Notes: generated by a model from the letters alone, not told the origin. A DNA stretch of 64,000 nt from Millionella massiliensis (GCF_900104655.1 NZ_FNWD01000002.1:1286246-1350245); one strand, 5' to 3'; counted from the first letter of the stretch, positions 1 through 8,906 are shown. Translations and numbers: made by a program.

Positions 1-1
1 C

Positions 2-556
2 GTCGCCTCGATACGCAAACACATCGACGAGCTGGCCGGCAAGAGCTACCAGCGTCTGACCGCCGCCTCGCCCGACTTCGTCATCATGTTCGTCCCGACC
101 GAGCCCGCCTTTCTGACCGCCCTCCAGTACGACCCGAAGCTGTGGGACGACGCCTACCGCAAGAAGGTGATCCTCAGCAATCCGACCAACCTGTTCGCCA
201 TCCTCAAGATTGTCGACGACCTCTGGCGGCGCGACAATCAGGACCGCAACGCACTCGAAATCGCCCGTCAGGGCGGTGCGCTGTACGACAAGTTCGTCGG
301 TTTTGCCGAGAATTTCCTGGCCGTGGGCGACGCACTGGGACGTACCGACAAAGCCTACCGTGCCGCACTGGGTCAGCTTCGCGACGGCAGCGGCAACCTC
401 ATCCGCCGCGCCGAGAACCTGCGCAAACTGGGCGTCAAGGCCACCAAGAAGATGCCCGCACCGCTGGCCCCCGCCGCCGAAGATCCAGCCGACGCCGACC
501 TCGATCCGCAAGAGAACGGCACCTCTCCGGCCGCACCCTCCATCGAAAACGCATAA
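2..556 (+). CDS. rmuC: DNA recombination protein RmuC, C-terminal part (5' end outside window)
   Basis: The open frame enters from the left edge without a start and codes for about 184 residues. It contains FVIMFVPTEPAF and KVILSNPTNLFAILKIVDDLW, which are hallmarks of the C-terminal nuclease-like domain of RmuC (endonuclease-fold family linked to limiting DNA inversions and rearrangements). A helical stretch and a low-complexity Ala/Pro/Asp tail follow, as in many Bacteroidetes homologues. An internal ATG at 86 is just a methionine inside the conserved domain and not the start. It lies 93 bases upstream of ispE on the same strand. The function of RmuC is known mainly from genetics; the assignment itself is secure from the motifs. 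Confidence 0.9.
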   Translation, partial: VASIRKHIDELAGKSYQRLTAASPDFVIMFVPTEPAFLTALQYDPKLWDDAYRKKVILSNPTNLFAILKIVDDLWRRDNQDRNALEIARQGGALYDKFVGFAENFLAVGDALGRTDKAYRAALGQLRDGSGNLIRRAENLRKLGVKATKKMPAPLAPAAEDPADADLDPQENGTSPAAPSIENA

Positions 557-649
557 CCGCCCCCGATACCGCCCCTCTCATTCTTCCCCTCGTTCCAGCC
601 CCCCTCGCAGGAAAAACCTTCCCCGATTCACTTCTCAACCGTCCTTCGC

Positions 650-1504
650 ATGATACTGTTTCCTCACTGCAAGATCAACCTCGGCCTCCATATCATCGCC
701 CGCCGTCCCGACGGTTACCACGACATCGAGACCCTCTTCTACCCCGTCCGGCAGCTCCGCGACGCACTGGAACTGCTCCACGGCTCCACCGCCCCCGACG
801 AACCGGCCGCCCCGACCGACATCGCCTTCAGCTCCAGCGGACTCACCATCGACTGCGCTCCCGAGAAGAACCTCTGTGTCAAGGCCTGCCGGCTACTCCA
901 GACCGACTTCCCCGACCGATTTCCGGCCGACGGTCTCCGGCTCCACCTCCACAAAACAATCCCCTTCGGCGCCGGACTGGGCGGCGGATCGGCCGACGCC
1001 ACCGCCACCCTCCAGGCCCTCAACCAACTGCTCGGGCTCGGACTGACTACCGAACAACTCACCCCCTATGCCGCGCGGCTCGGCAGCGACACCGTCTTCT
1101 TCCTGCACGACACCCCGATGCTCGGCAGCGGCCGCGGCGAACGGCTCACCCCCTACCCCGACCTCGACTTGAGCGGCTGGTGGTTGAAACTCGTCAAGCC
1201 CGACCTCAACATCTCCACCGCCGAAGCCTATGCCGGCGTCACCCCCCACCTGCCGACCGCTCCCCTGAGCGAAATTCTCCGACAACCCGTGGAGCAGTGG
1301 CGCGAGACCCTCGTCAACGACTTCGAAGAGCCGCTCTCGGCCCGCTACCCGCAGTTGAGAGCCATCCGCGAAGCGCTTTACAGCGAAGGAGCCGCCTACG
1401 CCGCCCTGTCCGGATCGGGCTCGACCGTCTTTGGTCTCTTCCGCCAGGAACCCGCACAAAAAAGCCGGAGTGTGAACTATTTCACACACGTCGAGCGGTT
1501 ATAA
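650..1504 (+). CDS. ispE: 4-diphosphocytidyl-2-C-methyl-D-erythritol kinase
   Basis: Codes for 284 residues, the usual length of IspE. The enzyme phosphorylates CDP-methylerythritol with ATP in the non-mevalonate isoprenoid pathway, in the cytoplasm. Three GHMP-kinase signatures are visible: KINLGLHI at residues 8-15, the glycine-rich ATP loop GAGLGGGSADA near residue 106, and a C-terminal GSGSTVFGLF motif. The ATG at 650 places KINLGL close to the N-terminus, as in the family. The gene ends 14 bases before a Bacteroidetes -7 box that serves the next gene, so the two are probably transcribed separately. Confidence 0.95.
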   Translation: MILFPHCKINLGLHIIARRPDGYHDIETLFYPVRQLRDALELLHGSTAPDEPAAPTDIAFSSSGLTIDCAPEKNLCVKACRLLQTDFPDRFPADGLRLHLHKTIPFGAGLGGGSADATATLQALNQLLGLGLTTEQLTPYAARLGSDTVFFLHDTPMLGSGRGERLTPYPDLDLSGWWLKLVKPDLNISTAEAYAGVTPHLPTAPLSEILRQPVEQWRETLVNDFEEPLSARYPQLRAIREALYSEGAAYAALSGSGSTVFGLFRQEPAQKSRSVNYFTHVERL

Positions 1505-1517
1505 CGCAGGAAAACAC

Positions 1518-1525
1518 TATATTTG
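1518..1525 (+). promoter_or_regulatory. Bacteroidetes -7 promoter element for the carboxyltransferase gene
   Basis: The sequence TATATTTG matches the -7 consensus TAnnTTTG and lies 28 bases before the ATG at 1553. No clear -33 TTTG is visible at the right distance, so the assignment rests on the -7 box and its position. Confidence 0.55.
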
Positions 1526-1552
1526 CCTGAATCTTTAACCTAAACTTACCCT

Positions 1553-3097
1553 ATGGCAGTAGATAAAAAAATACTCGACCTTAAACAAAGGCGAGAAAAA
1601 GTCTACAACGGCGGCGGCATGAAAGCCATCGAAAAGCAAAAAGCGATGGGAAAAATGACCGCCCGCGAACGCATCATCGCGTTGCTGGATGCAGACTCCT
1701 TCTATGAATACGACATCTTCGTCGAACACTCCGGCACCGAATTCGGCATGCAGAACAAAGAGCTGCCCGGTGACGGCGTAATCATCGGTACCGGTTCGAT
1801 CTGCGGCAACCCCGTGGCCGTCTTCGCCCAGGACTTCACCGTGGCCGGCGGCTCGCTCGGTCTGATGCACGCCCGCAAGATCGCCAAAATCATGGAATAC
1901 GCCCTGAACATGCGCATGCCCCTGATCGGGATCAACGACTCGGGCGGCGCCCGTATCCAGGAAGGCGTCAACGCCCTGGCCGGTTATGGCGAAATCTTCT
2001 TCCGCAACACCCTCTCCAGCGGTGTGATCCCCCAGATCTCGGTAATTCTCGGCCCCTGCGCCGGCGGTGCCGTCTACTCGCCCGCCCTGACCGACTTCGT
2101 CTTCGTGGTGGACAAAATCTCCAAAATGTTCATCACCGGCCCCGAAGTGATCAAAACCGTCCTCGGCGAAGAGATCTCGATGGAAGAGCTCGGCGGTGCC
2201 CGCGTTCACTGCGAACAGACCGGTAACGCCCACTTCTTTGCCGAAACCGAAGAAGAGTGCTTCCACCAGATCCGCCAGTTGCTCTCGATCATCCCGCAGA
2301 ACAACCAGCATCCGGCCGAACGCACCAACCCCGAAGAGCCCCTCAAGAAATACAACATCAGCAAAATCGTTCCGACCGACCCGGCCCAGCCCTACGACGT
2401 GCGCGACATCATCCGCGCCGTGAGCGACGGCAGCGAATTCGTCGAAGTGATGGAACTCTTCGCCGGTAACATCGTCGTTGGCTTCGGCCGCGTGAACGGC
2501 GAGACCGTCGGCTTCGTCGCCAACCAGCCGCTGGTGATGGCCGGTGTACTGGACTGCGACTCTTCGGACAAAGCCGCACGCTTCATCCGCTTCTGCGACG
2601 CCTTCAACGTGCCCATTGTCACGATCGAAGACCTGCCCGGCTACCTGCCCGGTGTCGACCAGGAACACGCCGGCGTGATCCGCCACGGAGCCAAACTGCT
2701 CTACGCCTACTCCGAAGCCACCGTGCCCAAGATCACCGTCATCCTGCGCAAAGCCTACGGCGGCGGCTACATCGCCATGAACTCGCGCCACCTGCGCGCC
2801 GACTTCGTCTTCGCATGGCCGCAGGCCGAAATCGCCGTGATGGGTCCCGAAGGGGCCGCCAACGTGATCTTCCGCAAAGAGATCATGGAGGCCGAAAACC
2901 CCGAAGAGATGCGTCAACTCAAAATCCAGGAATACAAAGACAAATTCGCCAACCCGTACGTCGCCGCAGCCAAAGGCTACATCGACGCCGTGATCGAACC
3001 GAGCGAAACCCGCAAATGCCTGGTACACGCCCTTCAGGTCGCCCAACACAAAACCGTGCTCCGTCCCGAAAAGAAACACGGGATTCCGCCGTTTTAA
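1553..3097 (+). CDS. Acyl-CoA carboxyltransferase beta subunit (propionyl-CoA carboxylase / methylmalonyl-CoA decarboxylase type)
   Basis: Codes for 514 residues, typical of PccB/MmdA. The product moves a carboxyl group between carboxybiotin and propionyl-CoA in the propionate-succinate route. The N-terminal motif RREKVYNGGGMKAIEKQ, the oxyanion-type loops NDSGGARIQEG and GPCAGGAVYSPALTDF (N-terminal crotonase-like half), and DLPGYLPGVDQEHAGVIRHGAKLLYAY plus AYGGGYIAMNSR (C-terminal half) are all intact. It is followed after 376 bases by a biotin carrier protein. No biotin carboxylase (accC-like) gene is nearby, so the sequence alone cannot decide between an ATP-dependent carboxylase with its AccC elsewhere and a sodium-pumping methylmalonyl-CoA decarboxylase with its membrane subunit elsewhere. 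Confidence 0.9.
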   Translation: MAVDKKILDLKQRREKVYNGGGMKAIEKQKAMGKMTARERIIALLDADSFYEYDIFVEHSGTEFGMQNKELPGDGVIIGTGSICGNPVAVFAQDFTVAGGSLGLMHARKIAKIMEYALNMRMPLIGINDSGGARIQEGVNALAGYGEIFFRNTLSSGVIPQISVILGPCAGGAVYSPALTDFVFVVDKISKMFITGPEVIKTVLGEEISMEELGGARVHCEQTGNAHFFAETEEECFHQIRQLLSIIPQNNQHPAERTNPEEPLKKYNISKIVPTDPAQPYDVRDIIRAVSDGSEFVEVMELFAGNIVVGFGRVNGETVGFVANQPLVMAGVLDCDSSDKAARFIRFCDAFNVPIVTIEDLPGYLPGVDQEHAGVIRHGAKLLYAYSEATVPKITVILRKAYGGGYIAMNSRHLRADFVFAWPQAEIAVMGPEGAANVIFRKEIMEAENPEEMRQLKIQEYKDKFANPYVAAAKGYIDAVIEPSETRKCLVHALQVAQHKTVLRPEKKHGIPPF

Positions 3098-3473
3098 TCG
3101 GCCCAACCGCCACGCCGGAATACACCCCGTCCGCCCGCTGCCAACAACCATCTGAGCCGCCCGGCGCCCAGCCCGCGCCCCGACGAACAGCCATCGACAG
3201 CCCGGGGCGGGGAACCACTCCCGGTTTCACCGCGGCCCGGACTCCGCCCGACAAGTTGCGCCGGCAAAACGACCCCGTCGTTCCGATCCTCACCTTGACA
3301 CGCACAGATCCCGCCCCGCACAGAGACCGGAGAACCCCAACGGCACGAGCCACCCGTCCGCCCGAAAGCCATTCGGACACAGAGAGGGGCGAATCCTCCA
3401 GGAGGATTTGCCGCGGCCCGTTCCCCGGCGCGGTCACCCGCCCAACACCAGATCAGTAAACGGAACAGAGACT
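3098..3473 (+). other. Intergenic stretch between carboxyltransferase and biotin carrier genes
   Basis: 376 bases with no convincing gene; open frames here are GC-rich artefacts with Arg/Pro-rich translations. A short palindrome, AATCCTCC-A-GGAGGATT, sits at 3392-3408, about 65 bases before the carrier-protein ATG. No promoter with a TAnnTTTG box was found just before 3474, so co-transcription with the upstream gene is plausible. Confidence 0.5.
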
Positions 3474-3803
3474 ATGAACAAGAAACAGGAAGCGGCACCG
3501 GAGTGGGAAACGCTGGCCACCATGCACGGCACCTACAAAACCACTCTGAGCGCCAAATATAAGAACCGCACCCCGTGGCACGCCAAAGATCCGCGGCAAA
3601 TCTACTCCTTCATTCCCGGCACCATCACCACCATCGACGTGAAAGTGGGTGACACCGTGAAAGAGGGCGATGTGCTGCTGACCTTCAAAGCCATGAAGAT
3701 GCACAACACCTACCGCTCCCCCATCAGCGGGAAAGTGGCCCGCATCCACGTCAGCGTGGACGAAGTCGTGGCCAAAGGAGTGCTGTTGATCGAGTTTGAA
3801 TAG
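3474..3803 (+). CDS. Biotin/lipoyl-attachment (biotin carboxyl carrier) protein
   Basis: Codes for 109 residues. The C-terminal ~70 residues form a biotinyl domain with the attachment motif AMKM; the biotinylated lysine is Lys75. It starts at the ATG that gives MNKKQEAAPEW; an in-frame longer version from 3408 would add an Arg/Pro-rich stretch unlike the family. The N-terminal ~40 residues (WETLATMHGTYKTTLSAKYK) are typical of the stand-alone carrier of Bacteroidetes acyl-CoA carboxylases. It presumably carries carboxybiotin to the carboxyltransferase encoded upstream. The next gene begins only 3 bases after its stop. Confidence 0.88.
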   Translation: MNKKQEAAPEWETLATMHGTYKTTLSAKYKNRTPWHAKDPRQIYSFIPGTITTIDVKVGDTVKEGDVLLTFKAMKMHNTYRSPISGKVARIHVSVDEVVAKGVLLIEFE

Positions 3804-3806
3804 AGC

Positions 3807-4604
3807 GTGAAGAGAACGACCCCCAAAATCGAGATCTGCACCCGGTCGATGAACTACCGACTGTATGCCAGCGCCATGCAAACGCTGGCATCGTTCGGTT
3901 ATCCCCGTCGTCGACTGCTCGGAACCACAGCCGACGGCTACATCAAACAAGTGCTCCACTCGAAAGCCGACTACGTCATCAACATCGACGAAGACGCCTT
4001 CGTGACCGACCCAGAGGCGCTGGCCGATCTGCTGGACTATTGCATCCGGAACGGAATCGTGAACTGCGGCATGCCGGATGGCGGCGTGTCTCGCATGAGA
4101 ACACACAACCCACTGGTAACCAACCCGTTTTTCAATATCTTTTCCATTCGGAATCTCCGAGCGGGATTTTCGGAAGCCAAACTGCGGGAATACTCCGTCC
4201 ACCGACCCGAATACGAAGCCAAGGCACCGAAAGAGCTGTTGAAAACAGACGTGGCACACTGCTACGACTATTTCGAGCCCTACTGCCCCTTCTTCGTATG
4301 GACCAGTCAGGAGTGCAAGACCCTCTACCTGGATGCCCGTCAGCACGCCGACGGATGGTCCACCGTCCTGCTCAACCACGAAGGAAAACCCTTCCTGGTA
4401 CACACGTGGTACTCGCGTGCCTACGGTCAGGATCCGTTCCACACCGCCCGCATCGACGCCATCATCTCGCAATACTCGCAACGCACCCCATCCAACCGGT
4501 TCAAAGCATTCGAAGACTGGTTTGCATACCAGTGTCTGCTGCCGGTTCGAAAGAAAATCGAAAAATACCGCGCCAAGCTGTCATCCGGCAACAGGCTGCG
4601 GTAA
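3807..4604 (+). CDS. Putative GT-A-like glycosyltransferase, function unknown
   Basis: Codes for 265 residues from a GTG start 3 bases after the carrier-protein stop; the ATG at 3849 (MNYRLYASAM) is an alternative start. Residues 54-65 read ADYVINIDEDAF, a hydrophobic strand followed by a DxD-like acidic cluster as in the nucleotide-sugar site of GT-A enzymes. There is no signal peptide or membrane segment. Aromatic-rich segments (CYDYFEPYCPFFVW, FLVHTWYSRAYGQD) follow in the second half. The acceptor and donor cannot be told. The tight spacing suggests co-transcription with the biotin carrier gene although no functional link is obvious. Confidence 0.6.
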   Translation: MKRTTPKIEICTRSMNYRLYASAMQTLASFGYPRRRLLGTTADGYIKQVLHSKADYVINIDEDAFVTDPEALADLLDYCIRNGIVNCGMPDGGVSRMRTHNPLVTNPFFNIFSIRNLRAGFSEAKLREYSVHRPEYEAKAPKELLKTDVAHCYDYFEPYCPFFVWTSQECKTLYLDARQHADGWSTVLLNHEGKPFLVHTWYSRAYGQDPFHTARIDAIISQYSQRTPSNRFKAFEDWFAYQCLLPVRKKIEKYRAKLSSGNRLR

Positions 4605-4623
4605 CACGTTTTTCTCCATATGC

Positions 4624-4661
4624 AACAGGGTCGGTTTTCGCTTTCGAAAGCCGACCCTGTT
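4624..4661. terminator. Hairpin between convergent genes
   Basis: AACAGGGTCGGTTTTCG pairs with CGAAAGCCGACCCTGTT (17 bp with one G-T pair) around a 4-base loop. It lies between the stop of the 3807 gene and the stop of the convergent 4682 gene, so it probably ends transcription from both sides. Confidence 0.7.
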
Positions 4662-4681
4662 CGTATTCTGAATACCGCCAA

Positions 4682-5440
4682 TTACGCTTCAAGAAACTGT
4701 ACAAATTCCGGCAACTCCCGCCGCAACGGTTCGGTGTGGAGCCACAGTCGACGCGCCTGTGCAGACGGCGAAGGACGACGCGAAGCGATATCCTCCTGAT
4801 AGCGGGGCGAGATTTCGTGCTCCCGACCACTCCACTCCCCGAACAAAGCCGGATCGTCACGTTTCATCTGATCACGCAACTGCTCCCGCCCATCGGGATG
4901 GCGCATAAAATCGGCCCAGTAGCGGGCCAAACGAACAGCCGGATCATCGGTCGCCAACTGTTCCGCCGTATCATCGAAGAGTTCCCACTCCTGCAACGCG
5001 ATGTAACAGTAGATCAAGAGCGCCGAAGCATTCAGGTGATCTTCGGGGTCACGATCCTGCAGAAGCTCGAGCATGGCGGCCGCCATCTCGAAATCACCGA
5101 TCATGAAGTGATCTTCGGCCGAATCATAGACCATCGTGAGCGCCTGCGCCGTGTACGGATCCTCCCAGTCGAGCGTCACGAACTCATCGTCGGTCGCATC
5201 CATCAGTTCGCACACCAGCATGCACCCGTCGAGACGAACCTGGCAGGCCTCCTCGATGCGGTTTTGAGCGACCAGCCGATCGGCCAGTGCTTCACGAGCC
5301 GCGAAGTGCGCCGGATTTTCAGCCACTATCTCTTTGAGTTTTTCACTATCGAGTTCTTCGCTCAGACGTCGCGCGGGGCGCGCAGGGACCAGTTTATAAA
5401 CCGTATCGATCACCGGTTCAAGACGGAGAGGCAGTTTCAT
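4682..5440 (-). CDS. Helical-repeat (TPR-like) protein of unknown function
   Basis: Codes for 252 residues when read from the ATG giving MKLPLRLEPVIDTVYKL. The frame stays open further upstream only by running through the tRNA gene, so a longer protein is unlikely. The protein is acidic and rich in helical pairs such as EDHFMIGDFEMAAAMLELLQ and NASALLIYCYIALQEWELF, reminiscent of tetratricopeptide-type repeats. It has no signal peptide or catalytic motif. A -7 box on the minus strand (TATATTTG, 5478 to 5471) lies 31 bases upstream. I do not recognise a named family. Confidence 0.7.
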   Translation of the reverse strand: MKLPLRLEPVIDTVYKLVPARPARRLSEELDSEKLKEIVAENPAHFAAREALADRLVAQNRIEEACQVRLDGCMLVCELMDATDDEFVTLDWEDPYTAQALTMVYDSAEDHFMIGDFEMAAAMLELLQDRDPEDHLNASALLIYCYIALQEWELFDDTAEQLATDDPAVRLARYWADFMRHPDGREQLRDQMKRDDPALFGEWSGREHEISPRYQEDIASRRPSPSAQARRLWLHTEPLRRELPEFVQFLEA

Positions 5441-5470
5441 ATGAATATTCGATAAAAAGTTCCAATAAGG

Positions 5471-5478
5471 CAAATATA
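5471..5478 (-). promoter_or_regulatory. Bacteroidetes -7 element for the helical-repeat gene
   Basis: Read on the minus strand this is TATATTTG, a match to TAnnTTTG, 31 bases before the ATG at 5440. It is divergent to the tRNA promoter at 5488-5519. No clear -33 element is visible. Confidence 0.5.
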
Positions 5479-5487
5479 CCGAAACAA

Positions 5488-5519
5488 TTTGGAAACTTAC
5501 CGTCGAAATAGTACTTTTG
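5488..5519 (+). promoter_or_regulatory. Promoter of tRNA-Arg
   Basis: TTTG at 5488-5491 and TACTTTTG at 5512-5519 are separated by 20 bases, a full match to the Bacteroidetes -33/-7 promoter. The -7 box ends 11 bases before the mature tRNA. Confidence 0.75.
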
Positions 5520-5530
5520 TAGCCAGCGTT

Positions 5531-5604
5531 GGTCCCGTAGCTCAGCTGGATAGAGCAACAGATTTCTAATCTGTCGGCCACAGGTTCGAATCCTGTCGGG
5601 ATCA
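5531..5604 (+). tRNA. tRNA-Arg (anticodon TCT)
   Basis: A complete cloverleaf can be drawn. The acceptor stem is GGTCCCG with CGGGATC (one G-T pair), the D arm contains GCTCAGCTGGATAGAGC, and the anticodon arm is CAGAT-TTCTAAT-CTG-type with anticodon TCT. The T arm is CAGG-TTCGAAT-CCTG and the discriminator base is A. CCA is not encoded. The gene decodes AGA. Confidence 0.96.
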
Positions 5605-5992
5605 CTACCCCATACGGTCTGGCGGATACGCTTATGGCCAGCCCCTGTGGCAACAACACCATCAAAAGGAGTCCTTCTGCTGTCGGACTCCTTTTTCGTA
5701 TCAACCGTCCCCACGAGGCGGACACCTCCGTTCCTTGCCAGAGCAAATAAAGTTTGCCCCAATACCCTTCCGGCAGACCGCTACTCTCTTCCATGTATGC
5801 CTCGCCCCGCTACACCCGAGAGGGACGCGATACCCCACCACCGTTTCCTCCAGACCTTGCAACGTTTTCCGGCAGGTCTACACCCTTCAACGCTCCCCAT
5901 CGGACCGAGACACACCTGAGATCGCCGCACCTGCCACCCCACACCGAACCCCTACTGTTATAATACATAACCCCAAACATCTATCCCCTACC
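5605..5992 (+). other. Intergenic stretch between tRNA-Arg and GH35 gene
   Basis: 388 bases. It holds the tRNA terminator at 5665-5694 and the leader of the GH35 gene, which ends in an A/C-rich tract without a Shine-Dalgarno sequence (CCCCAAACATCTATCCCC). Open frames running through it on the plus strand are extensions of the GH35 frame and give no protein-like sequence. Confidence 0.5.
5665..5697 (+). terminator. Rho-independent terminator after tRNA-Arg
   Basis: AAAGGAGTCC and GGACTCCTTT form a perfect 10-bp stem around a 10-base loop and run into a T tract. It lies 60 bases after the tRNA. Confidence 0.85.
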
Positions 5993-8653
5993 ATGAAAAA
6001 ATTGTTCACCCTCTTGGCCCTACTGGGCACCACGGGCAGCCTCTCGGCCCAGTACCGACTCGACCTGCGTGACGTCAGTGTTCCCGAGATCCGCTATTTC
6101 CAGATGGGAGACCCCGGCCCCGCCGGTCGGGAGATCCGCATCAACAACCTTTACCTCGAGGAGGGAGGCGTTCCCCAGCTCCCCGTGATGGGCGAATTCC
6201 ACTACAGCCGCATGGACCACCGCTACTGGAAAGACGCCCTGCTGAAGATGAAAGCCTCCGGCATCAACATCGTCGCCACCTACTGTCTCTGGTCGCTGCA
6301 CGAAGAGTTCGAAGGTCAGCTCTCGTGGGAGGGGAATCTGAACCTGCGCCGCTTCATCGAGTTGTGCCGCGAAGTGGGACTCAAGGTACACCTGCGCATC
6401 GGCCCCTACTGCAACGCCGAGATCCGCCACGGTGCCCTGCCCGACTGGATCGTACAGAACCCCCACCTGAAACCCCGTACCAACGATCCACTCTACCTGC
6501 GTTATGTCGAGCGGTGGTACCGCGCCATCTACGACCAGGCCCGGGGGCTGCTGTACAAAGATGGCGGCCCGGTGATTGCCATCCAACTGGAGAACGAATA
6601 CGTCACCCCCGGGATGGTCGTCTCCCACATGACGAACCTCAAACGGATGGCTGTACAGATCGGCTTCGACGTACCGGTCTATACCATGACCCACTGGATG
6701 GGCGGCGAATATCCGAAAGGCGAGATCGTCCCCTACGCCGGTTACTACATCGAGACCCCCTGGACCGCTACCGGCAAGGAGGAGATTCCGACCTCGAACT
6801 TCGAGTTCTTCTCCTACAACCGCATCTCGGACAACATCGGCACGGACATCATCAAGATTGACGGCGAAGTCGAGTCGCTGAGCGGCGAGGCGAACGACTC
6901 CCCGTACTTCACCTGCGAGGTGGGCGTGGGAACGACCGCGTTCTACGGCCGCCGCGCTGTCGTTCCACAGGAGATGGCCGGCGAGAACATCAACCTGCGT
7001 CTGGGATGCGGCGTCAATCTGATGGGCTACTACATGTACGTCGGCGGATCGAACCCCGTGGGGCGCTCCCACACCAACCAATCGTCCGGCCCACGCGTCA
7101 ACTATGACTATCAGGCCCCAATCCGTGAATTCGGTACCCTGGGGCGCGTCATGCCCGAGACCAAGAAGTACAACTACTTCATGAACGACTTCGGCAGCAG
7201 TCTGGCTCCGGCCGTGGCCTACCTGCCCACCAGCAATCAGGACACCGCCAACCTGCAGTGGGCCGTCCGCGCCCACGGCAACAGCGGTTACCTCTTCTGC
7301 TCGAACCGCCTCTACAAACACGACCGGAACGACTACCCGGACGTGCAGTTCACCCTCGCGCTGGAGGGTGAGCGTCTGACCCTGCCCCGCCAAAAAAGCA
7401 CCGTCCGCAACGGGGCCTACTTCCTGTGGCCCTTCAACCAGACCTTCGGAGGAATCACCGTCCGCTACGCCACGGCGCAACCCATCTGCCGCATGGACGA
7501 CCACGGTACCGAGACCGTCTTTCTGTTCGAAGACGACGCCATACCGGCCGAATACCTCCTCGCCGCCGAAGGCATCCGACAGGTGAACGTCACCCACGGC
7601 CAATGCCGGAAGGAACGAAACGGCTACTTCATCGACCAACTGGAGGCCGGTCGGGAGTGTATCATCAGCATCGAGAAAAACGACGGTACGACCGTCCGGC
7701 TGGTCACGCTGACCGAGCCCGAATCCGACCTGCTTTGGAAAGGCAAGCGCAACGGCAGTGAATTTGTGGCACTGACCCCGGCCAGCCTGATTTACGACGA
7801 CCGTGCAATCACCCTCATCAGCGAGGAACCCACCACCGAACTGTGGCTCTACCGCAACGGCGCGTTCGAACACAGCCGTTTTCAAGAGTCCCCGACAGAA
7901 CTGACCGCCACCGTGCGCCAACTTTCGCCCATGTCCGGTGCCGAACGAATCGCCCCGGTTGCGGGCAACTGCCTCAGCCGGGAATTTGCCCTGCACAGCC
8001 TGTCGACCATCGAACGCGCCTACCTGCGCTACACGGACGACACACCCGCGACCTTCCGCATCAATGACCAGACGATCGAGAGCCAATCCGTCACCGGTTA
8101 TCGTCTGGCCGACCTCACCCCGCTGCTCACCCTCGGAAACAACCGTATTGAAGCCACGCTCGACGATCCCGCACGGGGGATGGCGGCTGAGATCGAGATC
8201 CTGATGAAGAACGGCGAACGGTTCGTTTGGAACACGGACGGCACCTGGACCGGCGACGACCAACAGACCCCCGCGAACTGTCTGAGCGACAAACGTCTTC
8301 CCTCCGCTTACGCTCCCGAGGAGCATTTGGCTCTCTACGAGGTCTACACCCCGACCGTTCTGCACGACGACCGCGAAACCCGGATGTACCTCTCCTATCT
8401 GGGCGACGTGGCCAATGCCTACCTGAACGGGCAACTGGTCGGCGACTCCTTCTTCGACGGTACGGAGTGGATTTTGAGTCTCAGCCGCTTGAAAAGCGGG
8501 ACTTCGGACACTCCGTTCACCATTCGTATCGACGGGCTGAAGTCAGCCGACGCACCGATCTACTTTGAGAAAAACGTTGACCCGAGCCAATGTGTCGATC
8601 CACGCATTTCATCCGTCCGGATCAACCGCGAGCACCGCTTCACCGTACAATAG
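5993..8653 (+). CDS. Secreted beta-galactosidase, glycoside hydrolase family 35
   Basis: Codes for 886 residues. The ATG at 5993 gives a clean signal peptide, MKKLFTLLALLGTTGSLSAQ, so the product is exported, probably to the periplasm. The TIM-barrel start shows the GH35 pattern GEFHYSRMDHRYWKDALLKM and RIGPYCNAEIRHGALPDW. The general acid/base sits in IQLENEY (Glu202) and the likely nucleophile is Glu309 in FTCEVGVG. The C-terminal ~400 residues are beta-sandwich-like, as in family members with jelly-roll domains. GH35 enzymes release terminal beta-galactose from glycans; the linkage preferred here cannot be read from sequence. No SusC/SusD pair is adjacent. A tandem repeat follows directly after the stop. 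Confidence 0.92.
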   Translation: MKKLFTLLALLGTTGSLSAQYRLDLRDVSVPEIRYFQMGDPGPAGREIRINNLYLEEGGVPQLPVMGEFHYSRMDHRYWKDALLKMKASGINIVATYCLWSLHEEFEGQLSWEGNLNLRRFIELCREVGLKVHLRIGPYCNAEIRHGALPDWIVQNPHLKPRTNDPLYLRYVERWYRAIYDQARGLLYKDGGPVIAIQLENEYVTPGMVVSHMTNLKRMAVQIGFDVPVYTMTHWMGGEYPKGEIVPYAGYYIETPWTATGKEEIPTSNFEFFSYNRISDNIGTDIIKIDGEVESLSGEANDSPYFTCEVGVGTTAFYGRRAVVPQEMAGENINLRLGCGVNLMGYYMYVGGSNPVGRSHTNQSSGPRVNYDYQAPIREFGTLGRVMPETKKYNYFMNDFGSSLAPAVAYLPTSNQDTANLQWAVRAHGNSGYLFCSNRLYKHDRNDYPDVQFTLALEGERLTLPRQKSTVRNGAYFLWPFNQTFGGITVRYATAQPICRMDDHGTETVFLFEDDAIPAEYLLAAEGIRQVNVTHGQCRKERNGYFIDQLEAGRECIISIEKNDGTTVRLVTLTEPESDLLWKGKRNGSEFVALTPASLIYDDRAITLISEEPTTELWLYRNGAFEHSRFQESPTELTATVRQLSPMSGAERIAPVAGNCLSREFALHSLSTIERAYLRYTDDTPATFRINDQTIESQSVTGYRLADLTPLLTLGNNRIEATLDDPARGMAAEIEILMKNGERFVWNTDGTWTGDDQQTPANCLSDKRLPSAYAPEEHLALYEVYTPTVLHDDRETRMYLSYLGDVANAYLNGQLVGDSFFDGTEWILSLSRLKSGTSDTPFTIRIDGLKSADAPIYFEKNVDPSQCVDPRISSVRINREHRFTVQ

Positions 8654-8863
8654 TAACTCCGAGGCTCCGTACGGAACAGCCCTCACGCCGGGCAGGCGGT
8701 GCCTCCGGGCACTCCGAATGAGAGGCTGATACCTCCAACCAAGGTAAAACCGAATACCAACGTACAACTGCGGTTGAAGGAAACACCCAATCTGTGCTCC
8801 GCCGCGAGCACGCGGACGCCGCCCGCGCAGGGCAGGCGATGAACGGTGATATTGAAAATAAAA

Positions 8864-8906
8864 AGACAAGCGACCGATTGGGCAAATCACAATCGGTCGC
8901 TTGTCT
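8864..8906. terminator. 17-bp hairpin in repeat unit 1
   Basis: AGACAAGCGACCGATTG pairs perfectly with CAATCGGTCGCTTGTCT around a 9-base loop. An A-rich tract precedes it and a T-rich stretch (CACTTTATTAATCTTT) follows, so it could stop transcription from either side. Confidence 0.6.

Noticed and set aside
5531..5604. Integration site at tRNA-Arg
   Set aside because: No integrase gene and no duplicated tRNA 3' end were seen in the window.
6020..8434. 804-codon open frame opposite the GH35 gene
   Set aside because: Translation is Val/Gly/Asp-rich without any domain and exactly mirrors the codon pattern of the real GH35 gene; an antisense artefact of high GC.
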